This document shows positions 8,689 to 18,063 of a stretch of DNA of 64,000 bases, piece by piece (position 1 is the stretch's first letter; each line of letters opens with the position of its first letter). This DNA is from Fructilactobacillus cliffordii (GTDB lineage: Bacteria > Bacillota > Bacilli > Lactobacillales > Lactobacillaceae). The translations under genes were made by a program, and so were the position numbers. The stretch spans positions 1,364,001 to 1,428,000 of the forward strand of contig NZ_CP097117.1 of assembly GCF_024029355.1 (NCBI RefSeq), in the 5' to 3' direction. The notes below the pieces were generated by a model, which was not told the origin of the DNA, did not search any database, and saw nothing but the letters and a program-made list of their open reading frames with translations.

Positions 8689-9654
8689 ATGGAAATTATG
8701 GATGGAATATTACCCCTCGTGGTGGGATTCGCTTTAACCCTCGGTTTTACCCCCCTCTTAATTAAATATTTTCGTGAAAAAAACGAGGGACAAATGATTC
8801 GTGAGGAAGGCCCAAGCTGGCACGAAAAAAAGAGTGGAACGCCAACAATGGGGGGATTGGGCTTTGTGACCGCCATCATTTTAACCGGATTAGTAATTGG
8901 AATGTTAACCCACCAGTTAAATTCCGTCCTATTGATTCTGTTATTTGTGTTACTATTCTTCGGATTAATCGGAATGTGGGATGATAGCATCAAACTATTC
9001 CGTCGCCAAAACGAAGGCTTTAAGGCTTGGCAAAAATTTGCCTTGCAAGTCTTTGGTTCATTGGTGTTTGCCGCTGGCTACTACGTCTGGGGTTTCCCGA
9101 TGTCGCTGCGTTTCTTTGGCGTCGGGGAAGTACACCTCGGTATTCTGTATGTCCTATTCGTTGTTTTCTGGTTAACCGGCTTTTCTAATGCCGTGAACCT
9201 AACCGACGGACTAGATGGATTGGTAAGTGGGTTGAGTGCCATTGCCTTTGCCGCTTACGGAATCATTGCTCAGGTTCAGGGTCAGTACGAAGTGGAACTT
9301 TTCTGCTGGGCTGTGTTTGGATCTGTTTTGGCATTTCTCCTGTTTAACCATAAGCCTGCCCAAATTTTCATGGGAGACATGGGATCTTTGGCCTTGGGAG
9401 CTGCGTTAGCTGCGGTTTCCATTTTGCTTCATCACGAATTATCCCTACTGTGGATTGGTTTGGTATTCGTTTTAGAAACCATGAGCGTGATTTTACAGGT
9501 TGGATCCTTTAAACTAACTGGCAAGCGGATTTTTAAAATGACGCCCATTCACCATAGTTTTGAAATGATTGGTTGGAGCGAATGGAAAATCGATTTGGCC
9601 TTTTGGTCCGTGGGGTTATTTACTGCTGTAACTGGTGTCTTGACAATGATTTAA
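8689..9654 (+). CDS. mraY: Phospho-N-acetylmuramoyl-pentapeptide-transferase MraY
   Basis: 321-aa polytopic membrane enzyme that transfers phospho-MurNAc-pentapeptide to undecaprenyl phosphate, making lipid I. It has about ten hydrophobic helices. Catalytic Asp motifs are visible: [27 protein letters not shown], and the HHSFE segment near the C-terminus. Start ATG at 8689 with GAAAGGA upstream. It lies between the division PBP and murD, the usual cluster order. Confidence 0.96.
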   Translation: MEIMDGILPLVVGFALTLGFTPLLIKYFREKNEGQMIREEGPSWHEKKSGTPTMGGLGFVTAIILTGLVIGMLTHQLNSVLLILLFVLLFFGLIGMWDDSIKLFRRQNEGFKAWQKFALQVFGSLVFAAGYYVWGFPMSLRFFGVGEVHLGILYVLFVVFWLTGFSNAVNLTDGLDGLVSGLSAIAFAAYGIIAQVQGQYEVELFCWAVFGSVLAFLLFNHKPAQIFMGDMGSLALGAALAAVSILLHHELSLLWIGLVFVLETMSVILQVGSFKLTGKRIFKMTPIHHSFEMIGWSEWKIDLAFWSVGLFTAVTGVLTMI

Positions 9655-9668
9655 AGTGGGAGCTTAGC

Positions 9669-11045
9669 ATGCGAGAGATTAATGACTATCGAGATAAAAA
9701 TGTATTAGTGTTTGGAGCTGGCATGAGTGGAACGAACGCCGCCTTGTTGCTAGTGAAATTAGGAGCCAACGTAACACTCACGGATGCTAAACCAGTAGCA
9801 GAAATTGCTGACTACGACCGCTTGTTAAAGGCCGGGGTCAAAGTGGTAGCTGGATCATCACCGGAAAGTCTGGTAGAAAAAGCCGATTTAATGGTAAAAA
9901 ATCCAGGAATTCCATACACGGTTTCGTTAGTGCAGGCTGCTTTGCGTAAGCCGATTCCAATTATCTGTGAAGTTGAACTGGCTGCCGAAATCTCTAGTGC
10001 TCCCATCGTGGGTGTAACCGGAAGCAACGGTAAAACTACCACTACCACGATGATTAGCGAAATGTTAACTGCGGGGATGAGTGATGGAACGGCCTACCGG
10101 GCGGGAAACATTGGCATTCCGGCAACTCAAGTCGCTGAACGGGCTACGAGTCGCGACCAAATCGTGATGGAATTGTCGAGTTTTATGTTGCTTGGGATTA
10201 CCAAACTTCATCCGCACATTGCCGTAATCACTAATATTTACTCAAACCACCTAGATTATCACAAGACTCGCGAAAACTACGTGGCAGCCAAGATGCAGAT
10301 TACTAAGAATCAAACGGAACGCGATTTCTTGGTCATGAACTTCGATCAACCAGAATGGCGGAAGCTCAGTCAACAAAGTAAGGCGCTCGTGGTGCCATTT
10401 TCGGCGCAGGGCAACTATGAAGACGGAGCCTACCAAAGCCGCGGTAAATTGTACTTCCGGGACGAATTCATTATGAACACCGCTGATTTGAAGGTTAGTG
10501 GAGAACCAAACGTCGAAAATGCGCTGGCTGCGATTGCGGTTGCTAAGTTATCTGGAGTACCTAATGACAAGATTATCGAAGTCTTACGAACTTTTTCTGG
10601 GGTGCGCCATCGGAACCAGTACGTATTAACGGCTGCAGGACGTGAATTTTATAACGATTCCAAGGCAACTGACATCGAAGCCACTCAAATGGCATTAGCC
10701 GGTATGCAAAAACCAGTTATTTTGATTGCCGGAGGCTTGGATCGGGGGTACACATTTGAAAAACTGGAACCCGAATTTCGTGATCACGTCCGCGGATTGG
10801 TGGTCTATGGTGAAACCGCTGAATTATTAAAACAAGCGGGGACCGCTGCTGGAGTTTCTGACATTAAAGTTGTAAACAACCTCGACGAAGCTGTCTCCGC
10901 GGCTTACGACCTCAGTCAACCGGGCGATGTGGTGCTACTGTCGCCTGCTAATGCGAGTTGGGATCAATTTGCGAGTTATGAAGAACGGGGAGATCGCTTT
11001 ATCGCGGATGTAGAAAAACTAACCGGTCAACGAGAGGAGAAATAA
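9669..11045 (+). CDS. murD: UDP-N-acetylmuramoylalanine--D-glutamate ligase MurD
   Basis: 458-aa ATP-dependent Mur ligase that adds D-glutamate to UDP-MurNAc-L-Ala in the cytoplasm. N-terminal Rossmann motif (LVFGAGMSG), ATP-binding GSNGKTTT at residues 118-125 and the third-domain DSKATD motif are all present. Start ATG at 9669 has GTGGGAG 7 bases upstream. The frame is open further upstream into mraY, but that extension has no support. Length matches the family. Confidence 0.96.
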   Translation: MREINDYRDKNVLVFGAGMSGTNAALLLVKLGANVTLTDAKPVAEIADYDRLLKAGVKVVAGSSPESLVEKADLMVKNPGIPYTVSLVQAALRKPIPIICEVELAAEISSAPIVGVTGSNGKTTTTTMISEMLTAGMSDGTAYRAGNIGIPATQVAERATSRDQIVMELSSFMLLGITKLHPHIAVITNIYSNHLDYHKTRENYVAAKMQITKNQTERDFLVMNFDQPEWRKLSQQSKALVVPFSAQGNYEDGAYQSRGKLYFRDEFIMNTADLKVSGEPNVENALAAIAVAKLSGVPNDKIIEVLRTFSGVRHRNQYVLTAAGREFYNDSKATDIEATQMALAGMQKPVILIAGGLDRGYTFEKLEPEFRDHVRGLVVYGETAELLKQAGTAAGVSDIKVVNNLDEAVSAAYDLSQPGDVVLLSPANASWDQFASYEERGDRFIADVEKLTGQREEK

Positions 11046-11047
11046 GA

Positions 11048-12154
11048 ATGAAGATGATTGTTTCCGGCGGGGGAACCGGAGGACATATTTACCCGGCCCT
11101 GGCGTTGGTAGAAGCATTACAACGTCAAGACGCTGGCGCCCAGGTTTTATACGTAGGGTCCAAACGCGGACTGGAAAAAAAAATCGTTCCCGAAAAGGGA
11201 ATTGCCTTTCGTGAACTAAAGATTCAGGGGTTTAAACGAAAGTTGTTTTCTCTATACAACTTTGAAACTGTGTATCTCTTCTTAAAGAGTGTGCAGGCCG
11301 CTAAACGAATTATTAAGCAGTTTCATCCTGACGTTGTGGTTGGAACTGGAGGCTACGTTTCTGGAGCAGTCCTGTATGCAGCTGCTAAGATGGGGATTCC
11401 AACTGTCATTCACGAACAAAATAGCGTGGTGGGGTGGACGAACAAGTTTCTGAGCCGCTACGTCGATAAAATTGCAATTGCCTTTGACGAGGCTCGTTCT
11501 CAGTTTCCCGAAGATAAAGTGATCTTTACGGGGAATCCGCGGGCCCAGCAGGTGGCTGAAATTAAGAGTAACTTTCAGTGGTCCGAATTAGGATTACAGA
11601 ATGATTTACCGACAGTGTTGGTCTTTGGCGGGAGCCAGGGAGCGTTGAAGTTAAACGAGGCCATGGTGGCAGCCATTCCGAAATTTAACCATCGGGACTA
11701 CCAAGTGGTTTTCGTTACGGGGGAAAACCGGTATGATGGGGTCATGGAGAGCTTGAAAAAGATCCCCATTAACGACAATGTGAAAGTGGTTCCTTACATT
11801 AGTAACATGCCGGAGGTGTTACCAAAGGTAGACTTGATTGTAGGTCGAGCTGGGGCAACCAGCCTAGCTGAAATCACCGCCGATGGAATCCCCTCAATCT
11901 TGATTCCGAGTCCGTACGTGACTGCCGATCATCAAACTAAGAACGCCATGAGTCTGGTTAACCAACATGCGGCATTACTAGAGACGGAAGCCGAATTAAG
12001 TGCGCCGACGCTACTGAAAAAGATTGATCACTTAATGAACAATCCTCAGGAACGGCAAACGATGGCAGCAAACGCTCGGAAACTCGGCGTAGCTGATGCT
12101 GCGGATCAATTACTGGATGTGTGCCGGGAAGCAATTCGGCAGCACCAAGGATAA
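11048..12154 (+). CDS. murG: MurG glycosyltransferase (lipid II synthase)
   Basis: 368-aa peripheral membrane GT28 glycosyltransferase that adds GlcNAc to lipid I, giving lipid II. Motifs seen: N-terminal [40 protein letters not shown] near 195 and the sugar-nucleotide region [11 protein letters not shown]. It starts two bases after the murD stop behind GAGAGGAG, so it is tightly coupled to murD. Typical length. Confidence 0.96.
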   Translation: MKMIVSGGGTGGHIYPALALVEALQRQDAGAQVLYVGSKRGLEKKIVPEKGIAFRELKIQGFKRKLFSLYNFETVYLFLKSVQAAKRIIKQFHPDVVVGTGGYVSGAVLYAAAKMGIPTVIHEQNSVVGWTNKFLSRYVDKIAIAFDEARSQFPEDKVIFTGNPRAQQVAEIKSNFQWSELGLQNDLPTVLVFGGSQGALKLNEAMVAAIPKFNHRDYQVVFVTGENRYDGVMESLKKIPINDNVKVVPYISNMPEVLPKVDLIVGRAGATSLAEITADGIPSILIPSPYVTADHQTKNAMSLVNQHAALLETEAELSAPTLLKKIDHLMNNPQERQTMAANARKLGVADAADQLLDVCREAIRQHQG

Positions 12155-12171
12155 GTGGTGAAGAAGAGGCC

Positions 12172-12972
12172 ATGGATGAAAAAACACAAGACGAGTTGGT
12201 AGACGAACGCCTGCAGGCCGATTCGAACCGCAAATGGCGTCATCACCGGCTTCGAGTCGGACGTAAAAATCGCCAAATTAGACGGGAACGGTGGCGGCGT
12301 TCGGTTCGTGTGGCCGTGCCGTTGTTAATCATTTTCGGCAGTCTATGTGCCTACTTTGGCTACCGGGCTTCCCCTCTGAATCGGGTGGCGGCGGTGCGAA
12401 TCACTCCACCGGCAGCCACCAAACTACTGGGCAAGGAATTGCCGATTGAGCCGGGTGATAACCTAACTTTAGTCAAGCGGGATTTCCCCCGGGTGCAACA
12501 TCAGTTGCAGCAACGTTATCCGCAGATAAATCACCTGACGTTGACGGCAACCGGAAATCAAATTACAGCGCACGCAGAGATTGCTCAGCCTCGAGCGTGG
12601 TTCCAACGCCAGCGGCAGTGGTATGTTCTGTATCCGAACGGGCGGATTGCGCAACAACGGCCGACGGAAGCCATGCGCAACAGTAGTTGTCAAATTCAAG
12701 GTATAACTGAGCCACAACAGTTGCAAACCATCGTACAACAGCTTTGCCGCTTATCAAAATCAAATGCGGAAAACGTGCAGACGATTACACAGGAAAAGGG
12801 ATCAGGTAGTAGTGACCAGGTCCGTTTGCAATTGCGGGATAGCAATCAGATTATGACGTTTACCAATCAAATTGCAACGAAAATGAAAGATTATCAGCAA
12901 TTAAAATCAACTTTAAAACAGCCTAGTATTGTTCACATGGAATATGGAGCGTATGCAATGCCAATTCAGTGA
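12172..12972 (+). CDS. divIB: Cell division protein DivIB/FtsQ
   Basis: 266-aa bitopic division protein of the FtsQ/DivIB family. There is a long, highly charged cytoplasmic start (about 50 residues, Arg-rich), a membrane helix at about 53-72 (VAVPLLIIFGSLCAYFG), then a POTRA-like extracytoplasmic domain starting SPLNRVAAVRI. It forms a complex with FtsL and the division protein family DivIC/FtsB at the septum. The ATG at 12172 with AAGAGG upstream is preferred over earlier in-frame codons that would run into murG. Confidence 0.88.
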   Translation: MDEKTQDELVDERLQADSNRKWRHHRLRVGRKNRQIRRERWRRSVRVAVPLLIIFGSLCAYFGYRASPLNRVAAVRITPPAATKLLGKELPIEPGDNLTLVKRDFPRVQHQLQQRYPQINHLTLTATGNQITAHAEIAQPRAWFQRQRQWYVLYPNGRIAQQRPTEAMRNSSCQIQGITEPQQLQTIVQQLCRLSKSNAENVQTITQEKGSGSSDQVRLQLRDSNQIMTFTNQIATKMKDYQQLKSTLKQPSIVHMEYGAYAMPIQ

Positions 12973-12989
12973 GCTAAGCGTTCTCAAAC

Positions 12990-13017
12990 TTGAACTGTTA
13001 TGGTAGACTGATAATAA
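12990..13017 (+). promoter_or_regulatory. Candidate promoter for ftsA-ftsZ
   Basis: TTGAAC (12990-12995) and TAATAA (13012-13017) are 16 bases apart in the 99-base gap before ftsA. The same stretch contains TGGTAGACTGA, also found upstream of mraZ, which is an alternative extended -10. Confidence 0.5.
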
Positions 13018-13071
13018 ATATTAACTAACAACAGGAAGTGCTAGGCAAGTAAGCGGGAGGCGCCACATCAT

Positions 13072-14424
13072 ATGAAAGAATCAGATATTTACGTTGGCTT
13101 GGATATCGGGACCACTTCAATTAAAGCAATTGTTGCGCAGACTATTGATGGTCAAACGAATATAATTGGAGTTGGCAACGAACCATCGGCTGGGGTAAGC
13201 CGGGGGATTATTGTTGATATTGATAAAGCCGCCCAAGCCATTCGGGGGACCTTAGAGCAAGCAGAAGCAAAATCTGGGGTCAAGATTAGTAGTGTTATTG
13301 TTGGCCTACCAGCTGATCGGGTTAGCATTGACCGTTGCTCTGGAATGATTAGTTTAGCTGACAGCACGAACGAAATTAACAATCAAGATATTCAAACGGT
13401 TACCAAAGCCGCCATTTCTAACAACCTTCCCCAAGAGCGGGAAGTCATCAACTTGTTACCGGAGGAGTTTAAAATTGGCGAATTTGACGACATCGCAGAT
13501 CCTCGCGGTATGGTGGGGGCGCGCTTAGAACTAAATGGGCGCTTGGTTACGGGCCCCAAAACGATTATTCATAACGTCCGCAAAGCCGTGAACCAGGCGG
13601 GGGTTACCATCGACCAACTAGTAGTTGGCGCAGAGGCCGAAGGTAAGACGGCCTTGTCGGATTCGGAACAAGACTTTGGAACGATTTTACTGGATTTGGG
13701 CGGGGGTCAATCGACTGCAGCTGTTATTCATGACCATGAACTCAAGTACATAGATGTTGACCACGAAGGCGGACAGTACATAACCAAGGACATCTCCTCC
13801 GTGTTAAACATTTCGCTTGCAGATGCCGATAACATTAAGCGGGAATACGGAATTGCTGATGCACAGTATGCGGACGCTGATAATGAATTTTCAATTGAAG
13901 TGGTGGGTCAAAGCCAACCACGTAAAATTAACGAAAAATTATTGGCAGAAATCATTGAGGCTCGGCTTGACCAAATCTTAGGTCGGTTGAAGGATAAGCT
14001 GGCCGCTGCCAACGCCCTAGGCATGCCTGGTGGGATTGTGTTGACCGGTGGAGTGGCTTCAATGCCAAAGATTGCTGAACTGGCTGCAAACACTTTTGGG
14101 ATGAACGTCCGGGTCTATGTCCCAGACAAGATGGGCTTACGGCACCCTTCGTTTGCTCTTGGGTTGTCTTTGGTTAACTACGCAACCCAGATGAGTGATG
14201 TAGAACAGGTGATTTACGACGTCTTTTCAACAACCAGTCACGCTGAACCAGCCGCTAACTTTGAGTCGGAATCAGAACAAGATCCTGAGCAATACCAGGA
14301 CGACGCCCCAGTCACTGACGAAGCGGACGACTCTTCTTTCTTTTCGCGGCGCGGTCAATCACAACAACAGAAGAAACGCAAAAAGAACAACTTTGGTTTC
14401 TCTTTGAAGAATTTCTTTGAATAA
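13072..14424 (+). CDS. ftsA: Cell division protein FtsA
   Basis: 450-aa actin-fold protein that anchors the Z ring to the membrane. N-terminal phosphate loop GLDIGTTSIKA, the central LDLGGGQS phosphate-2 loop near residue 206, and LTGGVASMPKI are clear. A long acidic linker (about 385-425) leads to a basic amphipathic C-terminal helix ending NNFGFSLKNFFE, the membrane-targeting sequence. GGGAGG precedes the start. Confidence 0.96.
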   Translation: MKESDIYVGLDIGTTSIKAIVAQTIDGQTNIIGVGNEPSAGVSRGIIVDIDKAAQAIRGTLEQAEAKSGVKISSVIVGLPADRVSIDRCSGMISLADSTNEINNQDIQTVTKAAISNNLPQEREVINLLPEEFKIGEFDDIADPRGMVGARLELNGRLVTGPKTIIHNVRKAVNQAGVTIDQLVVGAEAEGKTALSDSEQDFGTILLDLGGGQSTAAVIHDHELKYIDVDHEGGQYITKDISSVLNISLADADNIKREYGIADAQYADADNEFSIEVVGQSQPRKINEKLLAEIIEARLDQILGRLKDKLAAANALGMPGGIVLTGGVASMPKIAELAANTFGMNVRVYVPDKMGLRHPSFALGLSLVNYATQMSDVEQVIYDVFSTTSHAEPAANFESESEQDPEQYQDDAPVTDEADDSSFFSRRGQSQQQKKRKKNNFGFSLKNFFE

Positions 14425-14442
14425 CCACGGAGGGTAGAGAAT

Positions 14443-15672
14443 ATGGATTACGCAATGGATCAAAACACAGGAACGGGTGCCAACATCAAAGTCATCGGGG
14501 TCGGTGGCGGTGGTGGCAATGCCGTCAATCGGATGATTGAAGATGGAGTACAAGGCGTCGAATTTATCGCCGCTAACACCGATTTACAGGCTCTTGATGC
14601 GTCCAAAGCAGAAACAAAAATTAACTTAGGACCAAAGCTTACCAAGGGATTGGGAGCTGGCTCGAACCCAGAGGTCGGTGCGAAAGCTGCCGAAGAAAGT
14701 CAAGAAGACATCACTAACGCCTTAAAGGGTGCCGACATGGTCTTTGTGACTGCCGGAATGGGTGGAGGAACTGGAAACGGAGCTGCTCCGATTATTGCAA
14801 AGATTGCAAAACAAGCGGGCGCTTTGACCGTTGCCGTAGTGACTCGGCCCTTCACCTTTGAAGGTCCAGCCCGGGCGCATAACGCCAGCGAAGGTTTGGC
14901 CGCTTTGAAGCAAAATGTGGACACAATGGTGGTGATTTCTAACAACCAAGTGCTCGAAATGGCTGATAAGAAGACATCCTTCCTGGGGGCCTTGCATGAT
15001 GCTGATAACGTGCTCCGGCAAGGCGTACAAGGAATTTCAGACCTGATTACGCGGCCAGGTTACGTAAACTTGGACTTCGCTGACGTGACAACCATCATGA
15101 AGGACAAGGGGACCGCTTTAATGGGCGTGGGTTCTGCTAGCGGCGAAAACCGGGCACCAGAAGCCACCAAAAAAGCGATTAACTCACCGCTGTTGGAAGT
15201 TTCCATCGACGGCGCTAAACAGGTCTTGCTAAACATTACCGGTGGTCCAGACTTAGGAATCTTTGAAGCCCAGGATGCAGCTAACATCATTCGGGACGCT
15301 ACTTCTGACGATACAAACATCATTTTCGGAACTTCGATTGATGAAGGGATGGGTGACGAAATTCGCGTTTCCGTGATTGCCACGGGCATTGACGATGATT
15401 CTGGTGACATTACGGATGTCAAATCAATCCAAAATGCTACTCGTTCTAGTGAAAACGTGGTGCATCCCGACCAAAACAGTCAGGTTGTTCAACCCAACCA
15501 ATCGGCAACACCCAACTCAGAAACGCAACAACAACGTGCCGAACCAGACCAGCGGTTCCAAAACGTAGAAAAGAAAGAGTTTGAACCGTTTAATACGGGG
15601 GATCAAGCAACAGATGATGATCAAAAAAACGATGACATCCCGCCGTTTAACTTTAAGTATCGAAATCAATAA
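14443..15672 (+). CDS. ftsZ: Cell division GTPase FtsZ
   Basis: 409-aa tubulin-like GTPase that forms the Z ring. [11 protein letters not shown] at the N-terminus, the tubulin signature GGGTGNG at residues 107-113, and the T7-loop region are present. A variable Q/N-rich linker (about 325-395) ends with the conserved C-terminal peptide [12 protein letters not shown] that docks FtsA and SepF. GGAGGG upstream; 18 bases after ftsA. Usual length. Confidence 0.98.
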   Translation: MDYAMDQNTGTGANIKVIGVGGGGGNAVNRMIEDGVQGVEFIAANTDLQALDASKAETKINLGPKLTKGLGAGSNPEVGAKAAEESQEDITNALKGADMVFVTAGMGGGTGNGAAPIIAKIAKQAGALTVAVVTRPFTFEGPARAHNASEGLAALKQNVDTMVVISNNQVLEMADKKTSFLGALHDADNVLRQGVQGISDLITRPGYVNLDFADVTTIMKDKGTALMGVGSASGENRAPEATKKAINSPLLEVSIDGAKQVLLNITGGPDLGIFEAQDAANIIRDATSDDTNIIFGTSIDEGMGDEIRVSVIATGIDDDSGDITDVKSIQNATRSSENVVHPDQNSQVVQPNQSATPNSETQQQRAEPDQRFQNVEKKEFEPFNTGDQATDDDQKNDDIPPFNFKYRNQ

Positions 15673-15700
15673 TTACTGACTAATAAAGGGGGAGTTAAGC

Positions 15701-16111
15701 ATGCCTAAGGGTATTTTTAATAATTTTTTTGGCAACGAGGACGAAGACGAAATTGATAGTTATCCGCAAGAACCAACCACGCCCACAGTGAAGAAGAACC
15801 CACGAAAGGTGCTTTCTATGAACGATAATCGGATGCCTGATAGTAAAATTAACATCTTAGAACCTCGGATTTTTGCCGACGCGAAAAACATTGCCAACAA
15901 GTTGATTAACGGCGATGCGGTCTTAATTCGAATGGAAAACGTTGATAGCACCACGATTCGGCGGATTGTTGATTTCATTACTGGTACCATCTACGCCATT
16001 GAAGGGGATTTGCAACAGATTGACGAAAAAGTTTACTTGTGCACGCCTCAAAACTACGTAGTTAATGGTGACGTGAAAAGTCAAATCTACGACCGTTCGG
16101 AGAAAAAATAA
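15701..16111 (+). CDS. sepF: Cell division protein SepF
   Basis: 136-aa Z-ring associated protein. N-terminal amphipathic segment (MPKGIFNNFFG) for membrane binding, an acidic linker, then the DUF552 core with ILEPRIFADAKNIANKLINGDAV and RRIVDFITGTIYAIEGDLQQI. It bundles FtsZ filaments and helps tether them. GGGGGAG precedes the ATG; its stop overlaps the yggT start by one base. Confidence 0.95.
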   Translation: MPKGIFNNFFGNEDEDEIDSYPQEPTTPTVKKNPRKVLSMNDNRMPDSKINILEPRIFADAKNIANKLINGDAVLIRMENVDSTTIRRIVDFITGTIYAIEGDLQQIDEKVYLCTPQNYVVNGDVKSQIYDRSEKK

Positions 16112-16392
16112 TGGCCAATGTGATTAACTTAATTGCGGTCACTTTGGGCTATCTGATTGATATTTATAGTTATCTAATTGTGGCCTGGGCGCTACTAACG
16201 TGGTTACCTGGTGCTAGTCAATCGAAGTTGGGGCAGTTAATTAACCGCGTTGTGGAACCGTTTGTGTCGTACTTCAACTTTGCCCGGATTGGAATGATTG
16301 GGTTCGGTCCGGTGCTAGCCATCCTAGCGCTCTGGTTCATTAAAATCGGAGTCAATGGAATTGCTGGCTTCCTGATTAACTTGGTTGGTTAA
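16111..16392 (+). CDS. yggT: YggT family membrane protein
   Basis: 93-aa protein with two hydrophobic segments (residues 8-30 and 60-90), matching the YggT/YlmG family that follows sepF in Firmicutes. The exact role is unresolved; homologues are linked to membrane or division-site organisation. The start codon shares a base with the sepF stop (TAATG), showing translational coupling. Confidence 0.9.
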   Translation: MANVINLIAVTLGYLIDIYSYLIVAWALLTWLPGASQSKLGQLINRVVEPFVSYFNFARIGMIGFGPVLAILALWFIKIGVNGIAGFLINLVG

Positions 16393-16393
16393 C

Positions 16394-17185
16394 ATGGGAC
16401 TCTCTGAGAACGTTACCCAACATTTTCGTTCAAGTGAGTTACCATTCCTGCGCCAGGCTAGTGACTTGCTGGAACGAGCCCAGACCGAGTATCGTCCAAT
16501 TCTGACCGATTTTTTAAACGCACGGGAACGGTATTTACTCACGACCCTTGTGAACCGGCAAACAGAGATCCACATCCAAACCGATGGTGGGTATCTACAT
16601 GCTGAAATGCAACGGGCGCTTCTGTTCCCGGAGTACTTTACCCCGAAGAGCTCGGACTTTGAGCTCGCGTTACTAGAGATTAACTACCCGGTTAAGTTTG
16701 CGACGCTTGAGCATCGGCAGGTGCTCGGATCTTTGATGGGAAGTGGGATTGAGCGTAACGTGTTAGGCGACATCATCACCGACCGAACCCGTTGGCAGCT
16801 AATTACCAAGCAGGAAATTGCACCGTACTTGCAACAGATGGTGACCGAGATGGGACGAACTAAGGTTAAGTTAGAGCAGCGGACGTTTACGGAACTATTA
16901 CATGTTCAAGATGACTTCCAATCGGTGCACACAACGCTCCCCTCGCTCCGAATCGATGTGGTAATTGCCACGTTGTTCCGAATTTCACGGGCGGTGGCGA
17001 AGGACTTAGTGACCCGCGGAAAGGTGCGCTTAAACTGGTTTACGTACGACAAACCTGATTACGAGTTGGCGCTGCACGATTTGGTATCAGTGCGGGGTTT
17101 TGGTCGAATTAAACTGAACGAAAATGACGGATTTTCCAAAAAAGGTAAAATTAAAGCAGAGTTTGATGTGATAAAAAATAAGTGA
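16394..17185 (+). CDS. ylmH: YlmH-type S4-domain RNA-binding protein
   Basis: 263-aa protein. The N-terminal two thirds resemble YlmH (RERYLLTTLVNRQ and PKSSDFELALLEINYPVKFATLEHRQVLGSLMG pieces), and the last 80 residues form an S4 RNA-binding domain (RIDVVIATLFRISRAVAKDLVTRGKVRLNW). YlmH homologues bind ribosomes or RNA and have been linked to ribosome-associated quality control. The ATG at 16394 begins one base after yggT ends; a TTG at 16385 is an alternative. The ribosome binding site is weak, fitting coupling to yggT. Confidence 0.9.
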   Translation: MGLSENVTQHFRSSELPFLRQASDLLERAQTEYRPILTDFLNARERYLLTTLVNRQTEIHIQTDGGYLHAEMQRALLFPEYFTPKSSDFELALLEINYPVKFATLEHRQVLGSLMGSGIERNVLGDIITDRTRWQLITKQEIAPYLQQMVTEMGRTKVKLEQRTFTELLHVQDDFQSVHTTLPSLRIDVVIATLFRISRAVAKDLVTRGKVRLNWFTYDKPDYELALHDLVSVRGFGRIKLNENDGFSKKGKIKAEFDVIKNK

Positions 17186-17197
17186 TGGAGGCTTACC

Positions 17198-17854
17198 ATG
17201 GTACTTTCTGCAGAAGACATTCACAATAAAAAATTTAGCACCAAGATGCGGGGTTACAACATTGACGAGGTCAACGATTTCTTGGAACAAATTACCAAGG
17301 ACTACCAAATCCTACGGGATGAAAATGAATCGTTAAAGCAGGACCTTAATGATACTAAGAATGAGCTGACTCATTACGATGACCTGAAAGGGTCTTTGAA
17401 TGAGTCGATTTTGGTGGCTCAAGATGCTGCCGACCGCGTGAAGAAGGCGGCAAATGCCGATGCAGAAAAGACGATGAAGGAAGCCCAGGATAAGGCGAAC
17501 CAACTCCTCACCGAAGCAACGCAGACGGCGCAGGCTCAAGTCGAAGCAGGAACGAAGCAAGCCGCTGCTTTGGCCTTGAGCACTGATGACTTTCGAACGC
17601 AGTTGCAACGCTTCCGAAAGAAGCTGGTTGCTATGTTAGAGAGTCAGTTACAATTTGCTAACCAGTCCGACTGGACGGAATTACTAAAGGGCGCTGACTA
17701 CCGGAACTTTCCTGAAATGGAATCATTGGTGGAAAGCCTTGACAACTCAGAAGCGGGGAGAGTAAACTCTGAAAGTAATCGACCGTTGTCATCTGACAAG
17801 TACGCGGAACCTACCATCCGTTTTTACCCAGATGGCCAGATTGAGATTCTTTAA
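17198..17854 (+). CDS. divIVA: Cell division/polarity protein DivIVA
   Basis: 218-aa coiled-coil protein that binds negatively curved membrane at poles and septa. The N-terminal lipid-binding domain is clear (DIHNKKFSTKMRGYNIDEVNDFL), followed by long Glu/Lys/Ala-rich coiled coils (about 30-130) and a less ordered C-terminus. GATGGAGG precedes the ATG. It closes the dcw cluster before the ileS T-box, the usual arrangement. Confidence 0.96.
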   Translation: MVLSAEDIHNKKFSTKMRGYNIDEVNDFLEQITKDYQILRDENESLKQDLNDTKNELTHYDDLKGSLNESILVAQDAADRVKKAANADAEKTMKEAQDKANQLLTEATQTAQAQVEAGTKQAAALALSTDDFRTQLQRFRKKLVAMLESQLQFANQSDWTELLKGADYRNFPEMESLVESLDNSEAGRVNSESNRPLSSDKYAEPTIRFYPDGQIEIL

Positions 17855-17861
17855 TAAAGAC

Positions 17862-18041
17862 AGCAAGCCATATGGAAAATACCACAGCGAAGCGGGGATG
17901 GTGGAAGCCCGTTTGTTACTTTCCAATTGGTAGATCACTTTATTATCATGACGTAAATAACAAAAATGAGAGGATTGTGAACAATCCTGAATTTTGGGTG
18001 GTACCACGACAACTTCGTCCCGATTGAGACGGAGTTTTTTT
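17862..18041 (+). promoter_or_regulatory. T-box leader (tRNA-Ile sensing) of ileS
   Basis: The 3' part carries the T-box core GGGTGGTACCACG (17996-18008), which base-pairs with the acceptor end of uncharged tRNA. It is followed by a terminator hairpin, 18013-18019 with 18028-18034, and a T run to 18041. Upstream, the Stem I apical region reads GCGGGGATGGTGGAAGCCCG. The likely specifier is ATC (17934-17936), fitting isoleucine. When uncharged tRNA-Ile binds, the antiterminator forms and ileS is read. Exact leader 5' end not determined; no separate promoter is obvious in the short gap after divIVA. Confidence 0.92.
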
Positions 18042-18063
18042 GTACATTAAAGGAGGAAATGCG

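Noticed and set aside
14722..15030. Antisense open frames inside ftsZ (and similar ones inside tig, clpX and typA)
   Set aside because: They mirror strongly coding genes, have no ribosome binding sites and no recognisable domains.
17862..17990. Independent small RNA between divIVA and ileS
   Set aside because: The sequence fits Stem I and downstream parts of the ileS T-box, which explains its structure fully.
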